Source of the DNA: Candidatus Nitrosopumilus sp.
GTDB taxonomy: Archaea > Thermoproteota > Nitrososphaeria > Nitrososphaerales > Nitrosopumilaceae
NCBI GenBank assembly: GCA_021268355.1
Contig: JAJETY010000014.1
Location: 1-36,644, forward strand
Reading direction: 5' to 3'
DNA length: 36,644 nt
In this document: one piece after another, positions 16,020 through 24,864 of the stretch
Position numbering within the stretch: position 1 is the first letter of the stretch
Layout: each line of letters starts with the position of its first letter
The notes under the pieces: generated by a model
The model's input: only the letters and a program-made list of their open reading frames with translations
The model's database searches: none
What the model was told of the DNA's origin: nothing
Position numbers and translations under genes: made by a program

Positions 16020-16564
16020 ATGAGGTCTTTCCAAATTCCAGTGAATTCATCACTTGGAACCACAGAGAAAATTTTGATCTTTCCTAGTGGTTCTAGATAC
16101 TGTTTTTTATCGTAGTATGTGAACTCACCTTCTTTATCTGGAAGAAATGTTATTGTATCTTGTTGTCCTGGTTCTAACAAATCTGTTTGAATGTTAAATC
16201 CATCAATGTATAGTCTATGATGTGTTGTTCCGTTGTTGATAACTGTAAGCACATATGCAAAAGATGTGCGAGAGATTAGTGTTGGATTGTTTTCTCCTTT
16301 TACTCCCTTGATTGCCTTTATCTGAGTCTCCCCATCAATATCTTGGAAAACTATTGTCTGCTCTACTTTTTCAGTCCAAAAAATCTCCACATGTCTGACA
16401 TTCCCCTGACCGATAAATCCAATCATTGTCGCTAGACCAACCATTCCTATAACTAATCCTATAATGATCAAAATCTTGTCATTTTGCTTCAATTCTACAT
16501 TTAATGACGGTTTTAGGCTTATAGACATTAAAGGATTCATAAAATTTCTTTTGCAAAAAATCAT
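16016..16564 (-). CDS. Membrane-anchored cupredoxin-fold protein, copper ligands not conserved
   Basis: A 182-aa protein with one N-terminal transmembrane helix (about 30-52) and an extracytoplasmic beta-rich domain. The segments VLTVINNGTTHHRLYIDGF (105-123) and LEPGQQDTITFLPDKEGEF (130-148) follow the cupredoxin pattern seen in COX2- and N2O reductase-like domains. The region that normally gives Cys, His and Met reads YYDKKQYLEPLGKI, so the metal site appears lost. Possible roles are a structural subunit of an electron-transport complex or a copper-independent relative. The start is ATG 16564, but ATG 16540 or 16528 would keep the membrane helix. Confidence 0.68.
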   Translation of the reverse strand: MIFCKRNFMNPLMSISLKPSLNVELKQNDKILIIIGLVIGMVGLATMIGFIGQGNVRHVEIFWTEKVEQTIVFQDIDGETQIKAIKGVKGENNPTLISRTSFAYVLTVINNGTTHHRLYIDGFNIQTDLLEPGQQDTITFLPDKEGEFTYYDKKQYLEPLGKIKIFSVVPSDEFTGIWKDLI

Positions 16565-16582
16565 TTAATGGATAATATTGTG

Positions 16583-16696
16583 TGCCGAGGGCGAGTTTCG
16601 AACTCGCGACCTCCAGATTATGAGTATTGCCTTTGATGGAGAACCTATTGAGTTACCAATTGAACTGGCACTCTAACCAGGCTGAGCTACCTCGGC
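16583..16696 (-). tRNA. tRNA-Met (CAT, elongator), with a 39-nt intron at position 30/31
   Basis: Acceptor GCCGAGG pairs with CCTCGGC, discriminator A, T arm GCGAG-TTCGAAA-CTCGC, D arm GCTC/GAGT. Read without splicing, the anticodon arm fails. Removing 16626-16664 restores CCAGA-CTCATAA-TCTGG with anticodon CAT. Mature length is 75 nt and CCA is not encoded. The body resembles archaeal elongator tRNA-Met; tRNA-Ile2 with a modified CAT is less likely. Confidence 0.92.
16626..16664 (-). other. Non-canonical tRNA intron (39 nt) with bulge-helix-bulge
   Basis: The exon-intron junctions form a bulge-helix-bulge: outer GAG/CTC, central 4-bp helix TGCC/GGCA, 5' bulge AGT and 3' bulge ATA. The splicing endonuclease cuts after the second bulge base on both sides, giving exactly the exon ends needed for a correct anticodon stem. 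The insertion lies between tRNA positions 30 and 31, in the anticodon stem, not at the usual 37/38. Confidence 0.88.
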
Positions 16697-16847
16697 GTAA
16701 TTTACCTTGAAAAAATGGGAAATTAAATGATTCTTTCAAAATTTTATGTGTTTTTTGATTTTTTGAGGCTAGATTTCTTTTAAAAAATACACTGCATGGC
16801 AATGAAGACTGACTGCTTAACTTCTTTTTTTTTAAAAACCAATCTCA

Positions 16848-18470
16848 ATGAGCAATTCTTATCAAAAAACCCTTATTTTGACATCAATTTTGATGGCATC
16901 TGCAATTCTATTGTCTTTCAATGGATTTTCAAATATTGCATTTGCTGATGATCAGGAACTATCTCATGAATATGATTTTGTTGCAGATATTCAAAATGTT
17001 GTTACTTTTCATTTTAGAGGTGGTATTGAAACCGTAAACTTTCCTGTTTTTTCAACTACTTCAAACATTGTATCCAACACCGGGACTAGTTTTGAGTTAG
17101 AAGGAGTAATAGGTCATAATCCACATCTTCATATGGCATTAGATGAAGCATACAAACATAGAATTTCAACTTTGAGTGCCGGAAGCGCTTTTGATTTCAA
17201 TCATAGATATTTTGATGTGGATGTAGATGTAATGGTGGGTGAAACTATCCTAAAATCATTTAGATACAATAACTGTGAAATTAAATCCCATTCAGTAAAA
17301 ACACTTAGTGATGATTATGAATCCTATTTGGACTCTAAATCTGGATTTGCTATTGTAAATTCAATGGAATTTAGATGTGGTGGAGTTCACATTGATGATG
17401 AAGAAATACTTCTCAATTCTACCCCTTCATCAAAACCTTATACTGATTTTGGCTCCTTACCTTTCAAACAAGTAAATGATATTCACACTTTTCTAACATT
17501 TGATTTTGATAATGGTGCCGAAAAAATTGAGTCAGTAATTTTCACATTAACTGGTGGTTTTAAGGAAGAAGATTATGGAACTCCAAGTTTTCAAATAATT
17601 ACTGCAGTATTACCTCATCCACTAATTGACAATGCTATTACAAAATCCCAAAAAGTTGGGGGTATGGCATCTAGTTTCAACGAAGACTTTGATGTTGATG
17701 TGGAATTCACAATTCCTGAAAAATCAAATGGTTCTATACTAGTTAGTGGTGCCCAAACAATTCGTTCACTTGAATTTGACGACTGTATTGTGAGTGGATA
17801 CAACATACTCACACTAAGAGACAAAGAAGAAGGATATGTTGGAAAAAGTGGTTTTGCTACAGCTGAAATACTAGATGTTGAATGCTCTGGAGTGGATCCA
17901 GTTAATCCTTCATCTGGGGTAATTTCTCAGACAATTCTCAATGCTCACGATTACAACATGGGTACCGGACCTCATGCCATCGCTACCTTCAACTTTGATA
18001 GCGGCACCGAGGTAATTGATTTTCCCGAATTTCACCAAGGTAATTTGATTGCAAGAGCAAATCCTACATTTTCACTTGTAGGAGTTCCCGCAGAAACTCC
18101 GTTATTGCATGATGTAGTTGATAATGCAAGAAAGTCTGGTTCTAAATCAACAGGTGTTTCTGCAAGTGATGAATTATTTGAAGTAACTATCAACATGATG
18201 TATGGTGACATCATTTCTCGTGGATATGATTACTCTAATTGCCATGTAACTGATTATGTGATTAAAACTGAGCATGATGGAGAAAACAGCTTTTACAAAG
18301 GATTTGCATTAACTAATGAATTTCACTTTGAATGTTTGGGATATTCTCCAATTGATCCACACCTTGACATGAACGCTCCAGCAAAAAGTGATGTACTATC
18401 TTCAAAGGATTATCAGGCAAAACAGCGCTCATCATGGGGACCTGGATTTGAATATGTCCCTAAAAAGTAA
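16848..18470 (+). CDS. Secreted protein of three tandem ~160-aa domains, unknown function
   Basis: A 540-aa protein with a signal peptide (hydrophobic residues 8-31, likely cut after AFA at 33). The rest consists of three homologous domains, about 40-180, 208-350 and 365-500. Each begins with a strand of the form TFHFRGG, TFDFDNG or TFNFDSG, has an F-x-V/I-D-V-x-V stretch, and carries one cysteine pair: C143/C177, C313/C346, C465/C496. The pairs are 31-34 residues apart, as expected for one disulfide per domain. No membrane anchor is seen at the C-terminus, which ends GPGFEYVPKK. It could be a cell-envelope or secreted binding protein. I do not recognise the domain. Confidence 0.8.
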   Translation: MSNSYQKTLILTSILMASAILLSFNGFSNIAFADDQELSHEYDFVADIQNVVTFHFRGGIETVNFPVFSTTSNIVSNTGTSFELEGVIGHNPHLHMALDEAYKHRISTLSAGSAFDFNHRYFDVDVDVMVGETILKSFRYNNCEIKSHSVKTLSDDYESYLDSKSGFAIVNSMEFRCGGVHIDDEEILLNSTPSSKPYTDFGSLPFKQVNDIHTFLTFDFDNGAEKIESVIFTLTGGFKEEDYGTPSFQIITAVLPHPLIDNAITKSQKVGGMASSFNEDFDVDVEFTIPEKSNGSILVSGAQTIRSLEFDDCIVSGYNILTLRDKEEGYVGKSGFATAEILDVECSGVDPVNPSSGVISQTILNAHDYNMGTGPHAIATFNFDSGTEVIDFPEFHQGNLIARANPTFSLVGVPAETPLLHDVVDNARKSGSKSTGVSASDELFEVTINMMYGDIISRGYDYSNCHVTDYVIKTEHDGENSFYKGFALTNEFHFECLGYSPIDPHLDMNAPAKSDVLSSKDYQAKQRSSWGPGFEYVPKK

Positions 18471-18477
18471 TTTTTAA

Positions 18478-20133
18478 TTATTTAATTTCATCCCACTTTG
18501 CAGTTTCATTTTTGACCCAGAGGAATTTCTTTTGAAGTGCAGATGTGTACAATTTTTCCCATTCAGCACCTACCTCATCAGTCCAAGCTTTGAAAACACG
18601 TGGATCTATGTAATTTCTAAGTGATGTTCCTAGATTATAATCTCTAGTTTTTTCTGATAAATCTACTTGCAACTTAAGTTTTTCAATTCTTTCTTTGTGC
18701 TTTTCTTTTTGCTTCTTTATTTGCTGATTTAGTGTCTTGATTCTCTTTTCTTTACTCTTCTTCTGAGTGTCAGTTTTTGCTTCAGTCGATTCTACTTTTT
18801 TGAGAGTTTGTTGTGTCTTTTCCCATGCTTTTTCTTTCTCTCTATCCTTTAGGGAATCCTTCTTTTTTTGTAGTGATTGCTCAAATGTCTTTGGAATTGT
18901 TCGTTTGTGATTACACATGATTGCTGCCTCCAAATTTGCCAACTTTGCATGGTATAATTTCTCATTATCTGACTTACCTTTCATGTCATCATGATTTATG
19001 AGATAATTTTTGACAACAGTTGTAGCCTGGAATGTTCTGAATACCTTGGCAGTTAGTCCCTTTACAATGCCTGAAAAATACTTGTTGACATCTCTCGATG
19101 TAATATTGTGGAAGATCTCTTCGGTAGGTTTTTTCTTTTCAATTAATTTTTTGAGATTTTCTTGAAAAATTTTGTCGTCTCCTATTGCCTTTACTGTTTC
19201 TTGCCATCTGACACTGTCTTTTCCCAAAAAGTCAAACTCTATCGTATCTGCAGTAATTTTGATGTGCTCTTTTCTCAATGTTGTAGCACCGACTGTGTCA
19301 GCTTCGTCAGGATCTTTTTCGTCACCTACTCTCATTGCAGTTCTATAGATCAAATAACATGCCGTGGCCACATTGCTTTTTTTCGGATCTTTCATGTCTC
19401 TGACCATTGCTTTTTTTATTTTATCGATCTCTTTTTCAAGTTTGACAGCTTTTTCGTACTTTTCTTTATCTCTCCCTTGTTTTAGGTCAGAACTATCTGC
19501 AAGCCATACATACTTTCTTTTCTGTGTGAGAAAATCCATCCAACTTGCAAGCCACATTGAATCCTTGTCATGAATAATTTTTCCCCAATTTCCTTCAGGA
19601 ACATTTGATTCCTTTCCAAGGTTTAATGTAACGTCTTTGGGAGAGACACGTGGTTTCCATTTTCCTCGAAGTGGATGTTCTCCTCTGCCGATAAATATTC
19701 CTGGAGGCTCTGCCATGTAATTTCCAACTTCAACTTCCTTTCCATCCATAATGGCAATTCCATACTTTGCCTTGAGTTTTTCTCGTAGTTCTTTTCTTTT
19801 TGCAGCAATTGCCTTTTTCTCCTCTTTAGTCATCATCTCTTTGAGATCTTTTTCTTTGTCAACCAGTTTGTAAGCATCTGAAAAATCAATATCTTCATAT
19901 GAAATTTTTTTAAATTTAGAATCTAATGTCTTTGCAAAATCTGCTGTAAAGTTTTTTTGAAAAACCTTGTCCTGAGCATATGGGGTGTCTTTCTTTTTTG
20001 CCCATTGGTAAATCATCTCTTCTTGTTCTAAATTAAGATCAACTTTTTCTCCCTTGATCTTTATCTTGATTCCTTGTGCTTCATAGGCAGGAGGGAACAA
20101 GATTCCGTTATGTTGTAGAGTTTTCCATTTCAT
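18478..20133 (-). CDS. DNA topoisomerase IB (eukaryote-type)
   Basis: Relaxes positive and negative supercoils by a transient 3'-phosphotyrosine link. Of the archaea, Thaumarchaeota are known for this eukaryote-like enzyme. The 551-aa protein keeps the full catalytic set compared with human TOP1: Arg268 (RTAMRVGDEKD), Lys305 (FDFLGKDSVRW), Arg366 (AKVFRTFQAT), His409 (CNHKRTIPKTFEQS) and Tyr508 (LRNYIDPR). The N-terminal core clamp (EPPGIFIGRGEHPLRGKWK region) is also present, and a Lys/Glu-rich coiled-coil linker spans about 420-495. The long charged N-terminal tail of eukaryotic enzymes is missing. It ends 7 bp from the convergent secreted-protein gene. Confidence 0.96.
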   Translation of the reverse strand: MKWKTLQHNGILFPPAYEAQGIKIKIKGEKVDLNLEQEEMIYQWAKKKDTPYAQDKVFQKNFTADFAKTLDSKFKKISYEDIDFSDAYKLVDKEKDLKEMMTKEEKKAIAAKRKELREKLKAKYGIAIMDGKEVEVGNYMAEPPGIFIGRGEHPLRGKWKPRVSPKDVTLNLGKESNVPEGNWGKIIHDKDSMWLASWMDFLTQKRKYVWLADSSDLKQGRDKEKYEKAVKLEKEIDKIKKAMVRDMKDPKKSNVATACYLIYRTAMRVGDEKDPDEADTVGATTLRKEHIKITADTIEFDFLGKDSVRWQETVKAIGDDKIFQENLKKLIEKKKPTEEIFHNITSRDVNKYFSGIVKGLTAKVFRTFQATTVVKNYLINHDDMKGKSDNEKLYHAKLANLEAAIMCNHKRTIPKTFEQSLQKKKDSLKDREKEKAWEKTQQTLKKVESTEAKTDTQKKSKEKRIKTLNQQIKKQKEKHKERIEKLKLQVDLSEKTRDYNLGTSLRNYIDPRVFKAWTDEVGAEWEKLYTSALQKKFLWVKNETAKWDEIK

Positions 20134-20209
20134 TCTTCTTCACTTTAAAATTGCGGACTTTGACAAAAATTGGGATCTATGTGTATATCAAGTTAACGAA
20201 CAAATGATG

Positions 20210-21040
20210 CTATCCTGGAAAGAGCTCTTTGCTCATGTATTTTTCAAATTCTATGTCTGTTTTCATCTTTTTTGCCTCCATGAACATGGCTGCATCTGTT
20301 CCAACTACGTATCTAGGGAGCATCTCCTTGTCATGAATTGCCTTGATTATGACTTCTGCAACCTGTGATGGTGCAGTGCCCATTTGGACCATCATCTTGA
20401 GTCCTGCTAGAATATGGTCAGTTAATGCCTTGTATTTTGGGTCTGATTGTGAATCTGGAATTTTCATTGATTCAAAAAAGTTTGTCTTTATTACACCTGG
20501 TTCAATTAATGTAGTTTTGATTCCGAACTGACCTAATTCATATCGTAAACATTCTACCAATCCCTCTAATGCAAACTTTGAACTGATATAAGCTGGAGAC
20601 CCAGGTAATCCCATTCTTCCAACAACAGAACTGATATTGATTATATTTCCCGAATTTTGATTTCTCATAATTGGGGCAACTTCTTGAATTAATCTAACAA
20701 TACTAAAGAAATTAGTTTCAAATTGTTTTCTAAAATCATCTATAGTTACATCTTCGGTACATCCAAACTGTCCATATCCTGCATTATTGACAAGTACATC
20801 CAGTCTTCCTGCTGAATCAATTACTTTTTTTACTGCTGATACAATTGACTCTTCTTTATCTACATCAAGCTGAATTACCTCAATTGGAAGATTTTCTTTT
20901 TTTGCAGCGTTTTCTAATTCCGGAGCTTTTGACAAATCTCTCATACTGGCAAATGTATGATATCCATCTTTTGCAAGTGCTAGTGCGGTCTCTAATCCAA
21001 TTCCTGATGAACTACCAGTAATTAGAGCTACTTTTTCCAT
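20210..21040 (-). CDS. Short-chain dehydrogenase/reductase (SDR)
   Basis: A 276-aa classical SDR. It has the cofactor motif TGSSSGIG (8-15), NNAG (85-88), catalytic Ser138 (ISSV), Tyr151 and Lys155 (YISSK). The C-terminal end is extended with about 40 residues that shape the substrate site. The basic residue in ASMRD (34) after the second strand favours NADP(H). The substrate is unknown; it could be a retinol/sterol-type alcohol or acyl ketone, since the length fits that subgroup. It stands between topoisomerase IB and the helicase on the same strand, with gaps of about 37 and 76 bp. Confidence 0.87.
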   Translation of the reverse strand: MEKVALITGSSSGIGLETALALAKDGYHTFASMRDLSKAPELENAAKKENLPIEVIQLDVDKEESIVSAVKKVIDSAGRLDVLVNNAGYGQFGCTEDVTIDDFRKQFETNFFSIVRLIQEVAPIMRNQNSGNIINISSVVGRMGLPGSPAYISSKFALEGLVECLRYELGQFGIKTTLIEPGVIKTNFFESMKIPDSQSDPKYKALTDHILAGLKMMVQMGTAPSQVAEVIIKAIHDKEMLPRYVVGTDAAMFMEAKKMKTDIEFEKYMSKELFPG

Positions 21041-21077
21041 AATGATTCTAATTTTTTGTTATATTTGTCCATTTTGA

Positions 21078-23588
21078 TTATACAAGCGGTCTGTCTCCTT
21101 CTGTGGGGTCAACAAGTTCTGTTTTCTCACCGTTGTTGATTCTCTCCAAAATCTCTAACGCTGAATATTTGTGCAAATACTCGTTGTTGTTTCCACACCT
21201 GTATGAGAATGTACATCGTGGACATCCTGCCTCATTTTTGCATGGGCATTCTTTTACAATGAACATGCTTCTCTCGAGTGCTTTTTCAAATCTGTCATAG
21301 AGTGCCTTGCTTGCCCCGCTTCCACCTATTGCTCCATCATAGATGAAGATCAAGCCCGAAGTGCCTAATGATATGCCTCCCAGATCCTGTGAAACCCCAC
21401 CTGTTATCATGTTGCTTCCCTCAATGACTACATGTTCAGTTGCATGGTATCCACTTGCTTCAGCATACTCTTCGTCATCAGATTCTTCCATAATTTTCAG
21501 AGGTCTTGGTGCATGAAAGACAATTCCTTTAGTGACAAAATCGTATTCAAGCGGCGTATCTAGTAGAACTTTTTCTCCTTGAGTCACATCTTGTCCCAAC
21601 TCGATGTTGACATAACCGTATACTTTTTTTTCAATATGTAATTTGCAAAAAGCAACTTCTACACCGTTTGCAACTCTTTTCTCAAAAACTGTTTCAATTA
21701 TTGGCCATTCTTCAGTTAGCGCCTTTGTGTAATACGGATAGTCTCTTGAGATCTTTTCAATTTTTGCATAATTTTTTACTGGGTAATCAAACTCTTTTAC
21801 TTTGTAGCGAACTCCTGCAAGAAAATAGATTGCGTCTTTATGCAATTCCTCCAATGCAATTGGTAAAATTCTGTCACCCACTTTAGTACCGTTTAAGAAA
21901 ATGTCTATTGATTTTCCTATTCCTCTGATACTATATTCATTAAGAAGAGAATTAATTTTATCAAAATTTGGAATTATTCTGTTGTTGAATTCTTTTAGAT
22001 TCTCTTTAATGATGTGATGCTCAATCACTTCTTGGTGTTCTTTGAGTTCATGTTTTGAAATCGGTCTGTCGCATGCCATTGCTAATACTTGGAATTCTTC
22101 TACAAAGGGATTTTTGGGGTCGATGTATGTTTTTTCTATATCTTCAAAATAGTCATCAGGATGATTTTTGTAATATTGTGAAATTGGGTCATTTCCTAAT
22201 GCCAAAAATGCATAACCCCTTTGTCCCTTTCTTGCAGCCCTTCCAATTCTCTGAATTAATCGATTCACCGGAATGGTTGATGATATAACACAGTCAACAT
22301 TTCCAACATCTATACCTAATTCAAGCGTCGGAGTGCATGAAATTGCATCAAGTACATCTTCTTTGAACTGTTTTTCTACAAATGTACGATAATTTGCCAT
22401 TAATCCTGCCCTGTGAACTTTGATGTTGACTTTTTGCTTTTTTGCCTGAATTGCTAAGAGTTCAGAGTTCAGATGAGAATTGCTAAAGACCATGGTCTTG
22501 TGATTTTTTTCAGTCAGTTTTTTTGTGAGCTCTACCATCAAAGCCCTCTGGGTCCTAAGTGATGGAAAAAGCATTGCAAAATCTGTCTGACCTTTTTTCC
22601 CTGAACCTTGAATTTTTTCCATCTTTTCTCCAAAAAGCTTTTCACAAAATGATTTAGCATCCTCAAGTGTCGCCGAAGCTGCAACAAATTGCAACTTGTT
22701 TGTACAAATTCTCTTTAACCTCTTTATGATATAGTGAACATTTGAGCCAAAAATTCCTGAATAGACATGTGCTTCATCTGTTACAAGAATTCTTGTCGAA
22801 GATAAAATTGATGAGAATTTTGTTTGGTGCCACATGTGGTAATGCAACACATCAAAGTTTGTAACAAGAATCTGTGGTGATTTGTCGATGATTTCCCTCC
22901 TCTCAATTAGTTTTGTATCTCCATCAAAGACATTTACTCTGACTCCAATCTTTTCTGCAAACTTTCTGATCTTTGGGAACTGGTCCCGTGCAAGTGCTTT
23001 TGTAGGATATACAAAAATTGCAAAGACATTGCCATCACTGGCATCTTTTTTAATTCTTTGAATTACTGGAATTAAAAACGCCTCTGTTTTTCCAGAAGCA
23101 GTTGGCGCTTCGATTACTATGTTTTCCCCATATGTGATTTCACCAATTGCATCTTCTTGGAATTTGTAAAACTGTTTGATACCTAATTCCTGTAGGTGTT
23201 CTGTGATTGCTTCATCTAATCCCAAATCCTCAACTTTGCATCCCATTTCAGGCTCAGGATTGCTCAAAACTTTGTATTGTGAAACATAATCTTTTTTTGA
23301 AAATAAAATTTCTTCAGTAATTTTATCTGGTTTGTTTTTACCAATCATGCTTTTTATTTCACTTTCGGCTCGAACTATTCCTTCATCTTTGAGACCTTCA
23401 GATAGTCCTTGTTCTGTAACTAGACCCTTATCGTACCTCGAAAGAAATTCAAGAAATACTTCATCGACATTCTTTGAGAATTCCAATAGATCTTCAATTC
23501 CGCAACCACTGCAAGATACGTGCATTTTTTTATTGAAAGTCTTTTGAATCTCAATTCTAGACTTGCATTTTGGACATGATAACTTCAA
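21078..23588 (-). CDS. DEAD/DEAH-box helicase of the Hrq1/MrfA (DUF1998) type
   Basis: An 836-aa superfamily 2 helicase. An N-terminal zinc ribbon (C5, C8, C26, C29) precedes the two RecA domains: APTASGKT (161-168), DEAH (271-274) and motif VI QRIGRAARKGQRG. The C-terminal DUF1998/MZB-type region ends with a cysteine cluster C781, C783, C789, C792, C798. Bacterial MrfA and yeast Hrq1 of this architecture are 3'-5' helicases in repair of crosslinked or mitomycin-damaged DNA, so a repair role is likely. The start is TTG 23588. The N-terminal ribbon is an addition not seen in all members. Confidence 0.87.
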   Translation of the reverse strand: MKLSCPKCKSRIEIQKTFNKKMHVSCSGCGIEDLLEFSKNVDEVFLEFLSRYDKGLVTEQGLSEGLKDEGIVRAESEIKSMIGKNKPDKITEEILFSKKDYVSQYKVLSNPEPEMGCKVEDLGLDEAITEHLQELGIKQFYKFQEDAIGEITYGENIVIEAPTASGKTEAFLIPVIQRIKKDASDGNVFAIFVYPTKALARDQFPKIRKFAEKIGVRVNVFDGDTKLIERREIIDKSPQILVTNFDVLHYHMWHQTKFSSILSSTRILVTDEAHVYSGIFGSNVHYIIKRLKRICTNKLQFVAASATLEDAKSFCEKLFGEKMEKIQGSGKKGQTDFAMLFPSLRTQRALMVELTKKLTEKNHKTMVFSNSHLNSELLAIQAKKQKVNIKVHRAGLMANYRTFVEKQFKEDVLDAISCTPTLELGIDVGNVDCVISSTIPVNRLIQRIGRAARKGQRGYAFLALGNDPISQYYKNHPDDYFEDIEKTYIDPKNPFVEEFQVLAMACDRPISKHELKEHQEVIEHHIIKENLKEFNNRIIPNFDKINSLLNEYSIRGIGKSIDIFLNGTKVGDRILPIALEELHKDAIYFLAGVRYKVKEFDYPVKNYAKIEKISRDYPYYTKALTEEWPIIETVFEKRVANGVEVAFCKLHIEKKVYGYVNIELGQDVTQGEKVLLDTPLEYDFVTKGIVFHAPRPLKIMEESDDEEYAEASGYHATEHVVIEGSNMITGGVSQDLGGISLGTSGLIFIYDGAIGGSGASKALYDRFEKALERSMFIVKECPCKNEAGCPRCTFSYRCGNNNEYLHKYSALEILERINNGEKTELVDPTEGDRPLV

Positions 23589-23670
23589 GATCTATTTGCT
23601 AAGAAATGATTAGTGATTTATTGTTACTTCATGATATTTGCCCATGACATTATTATGCTAGGAACTAATC

Positions 23671-24459
23671 ATGAATTTAAAAATGAAAAAAATCGAGATC
23701 AACAAAATTTACAATCAAAATTGCATAGATGCAATGAGTTCCATCCCTAAAAATAAAATTGACTTGGTAATCACTGATCCTCCTTTTGCCATAAATTTCA
23801 AGGCAAAAAAAGCAAATTACAACAGAACATCATCACATGTTCTTTCTGGATATAATGAAATCAAACCTGAGGATTACTATGATTTTACATTTGCTTGGAT
23901 GAGTGAAGTTTTCCGAATTTTAAAAGAATCTGGAAGCATGTATGTATTTTCAGGATGGAATAATCTTAAAGATATTTTGCATGCATTGGATGATGTTGGT
24001 TTTACTACTGTTAATCACATAGTTTGGAAATATCAATTTGGTGTAGTTACAAAAAGGAAATTTGTCACGTCACACTATCACTGTCTTTATGTCTGCAAAG
24101 ATGATAAAAAACGAAAATTCTTTCCATTTTCTAGGTTCAAAAAAGAGGAAAAAACAAAAGATGGACGCAGTCTTCACTATCAAGACAAAGAGGATGTTTG
24201 GGATATCAAAAGAGAGTATTGGACTGGTGATGAAAAAACCCCTACAAAACTTCCTTCTGAATTAATACAAAAACTCTTGGAATACTCTAGTGAGAAAAAT
24301 GACGTTGTGCTTGATCCTTTTCTTGGTTCAGGTCAGGTCGCAGTTGTTAGTAAATCACTTAATCGAAAATATATCGGATTTGAAATTGTTCCTGATTATT
24401 ACAAATTTGCAAAAAAACGATTGGATAAAGACTTGTACAGAATTAAAAAATTAAAATAG
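23671..24459 (+). CDS. Site-specific DNA methyltransferase (beta-class, N4-cytosine/N6-adenine), no linked nuclease
   Basis: A 262-aa amino-methyltransferase. Motif IV DPPF (36-39, in VITDPPFAINF) comes before motif I DPFLGSG (about 214-220), the order of the beta class. The target-recognition region (about 100-200) is rich in Lys and aromatic residues. Both N6-adenine (DPPY/F) and N4-cytosine enzymes can have this motif. No restriction endonuclease, specificity subunit or mobile element lies nearby, so it looks like an orphan methyltransferase. The start is ATG 23671 or ATG 23683. The stop TAG directly abuts the stop of the convergent tatA. Confidence 0.87.
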   Translation: MNLKMKKIEINKIYNQNCIDAMSSIPKNKIDLVITDPPFAINFKAKKANYNRTSSHVLSGYNEIKPEDYYDFTFAWMSEVFRILKESGSMYVFSGWNNLKDILHALDDVGFTTVNHIVWKYQFGVVTKRKFVTSHYHCLYVCKDDKKRKFFPFSRFKKEEKTKDGRSLHYQDKEDVWDIKREYWTGDEKTPTKLPSELIQKLLEYSSEKNDVVLDPFLGSGQVAVVSKSLNRKYIGFEIVPDYYKFAKKRLDKDLYRIKKLK

Positions 24460-24807
24460 TTACTTACTGGTTTCTGGCTCATCGATTTTCTTTTGACCTA
24501 TTTTATTTGAAATAATTTTCCTCAACTCATCATCTGTTTTTCCTTCAACTTTCACACCAATAGATTTTGCAATAGTTTCCAATTTCTGTCTCTCGGATTC
24601 CACAGGTCCTGAAATTTTTGGTGTCTCTTCTGCCACTTCTTTCATACTTTGTTGGATTTCATTTTTTGCTTTATTGTATTCATTAACTGCTTTTCCAAGT
24701 TTTCTTGCTGCTCCAGGTAGCTTTCCTGTACCCAAAATCAAAACTAGTGCAACGAAAATTATGATCATCCATTCACTTCCTCCTACATTTAGTGAATAAT
24801 CTATCAT
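24460..24807 (-). CDS. tatA: Twin-arginine translocase subunit TatA
   Basis: A 115-aa protein with the TatA/E layout: a short N-terminal periplasmic stretch, one transmembrane helix (about 13-29, ending in the GTGKLPG hinge), an amphipathic helix (ARKLGKAVNEYNKAKNEIQ) and a charged cytoplasmic tail to residue 115. TatA oligomers form the pathway for folded proteins exported by the Tat route, which AOA use for copper and iron-sulfur proteins. tatC is not in the window. The second half of the tail (LETIAKSIGVKVEGKTDDELRKII) looks like a SAP- or LEM-like helical pair and is common in thaumarchaeal TatA. Confidence 0.9.
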   Translation of the reverse strand: MIDYSLNVGGSEWMIIIFVALVLILGTGKLPGAARKLGKAVNEYNKAKNEIQQSMKEVAEETPKISGPVESERQKLETIAKSIGVKVEGKTDDELRKIISNKIGQKKIDEPETSK

Positions 24808-24864
24808 GCTCTCAAATGCCCTAATTTGAAATTAAACCTAATGTTTGAAACTATGCCTAGTTAT

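Noticed and set aside
16583-16696. Possible tRNA pseudogene because the anticodon arm does not fold.
   Set aside because: Removal of the bulge-helix-bulge intron restores all stems and the CAT anticodon.
21078-24459. Helicase with DUF1998 beside a DNA methyltransferase, resembling a DISARM-type defence system.
   Set aside because: DISARM needs separate helicase and DUF1998 proteins plus a PLD protein. Here one MrfA/Hrq1-like protein carries both and no PLD or nuclease is near. The genes are also divergent, so it is more likely repair plus an orphan methylase.
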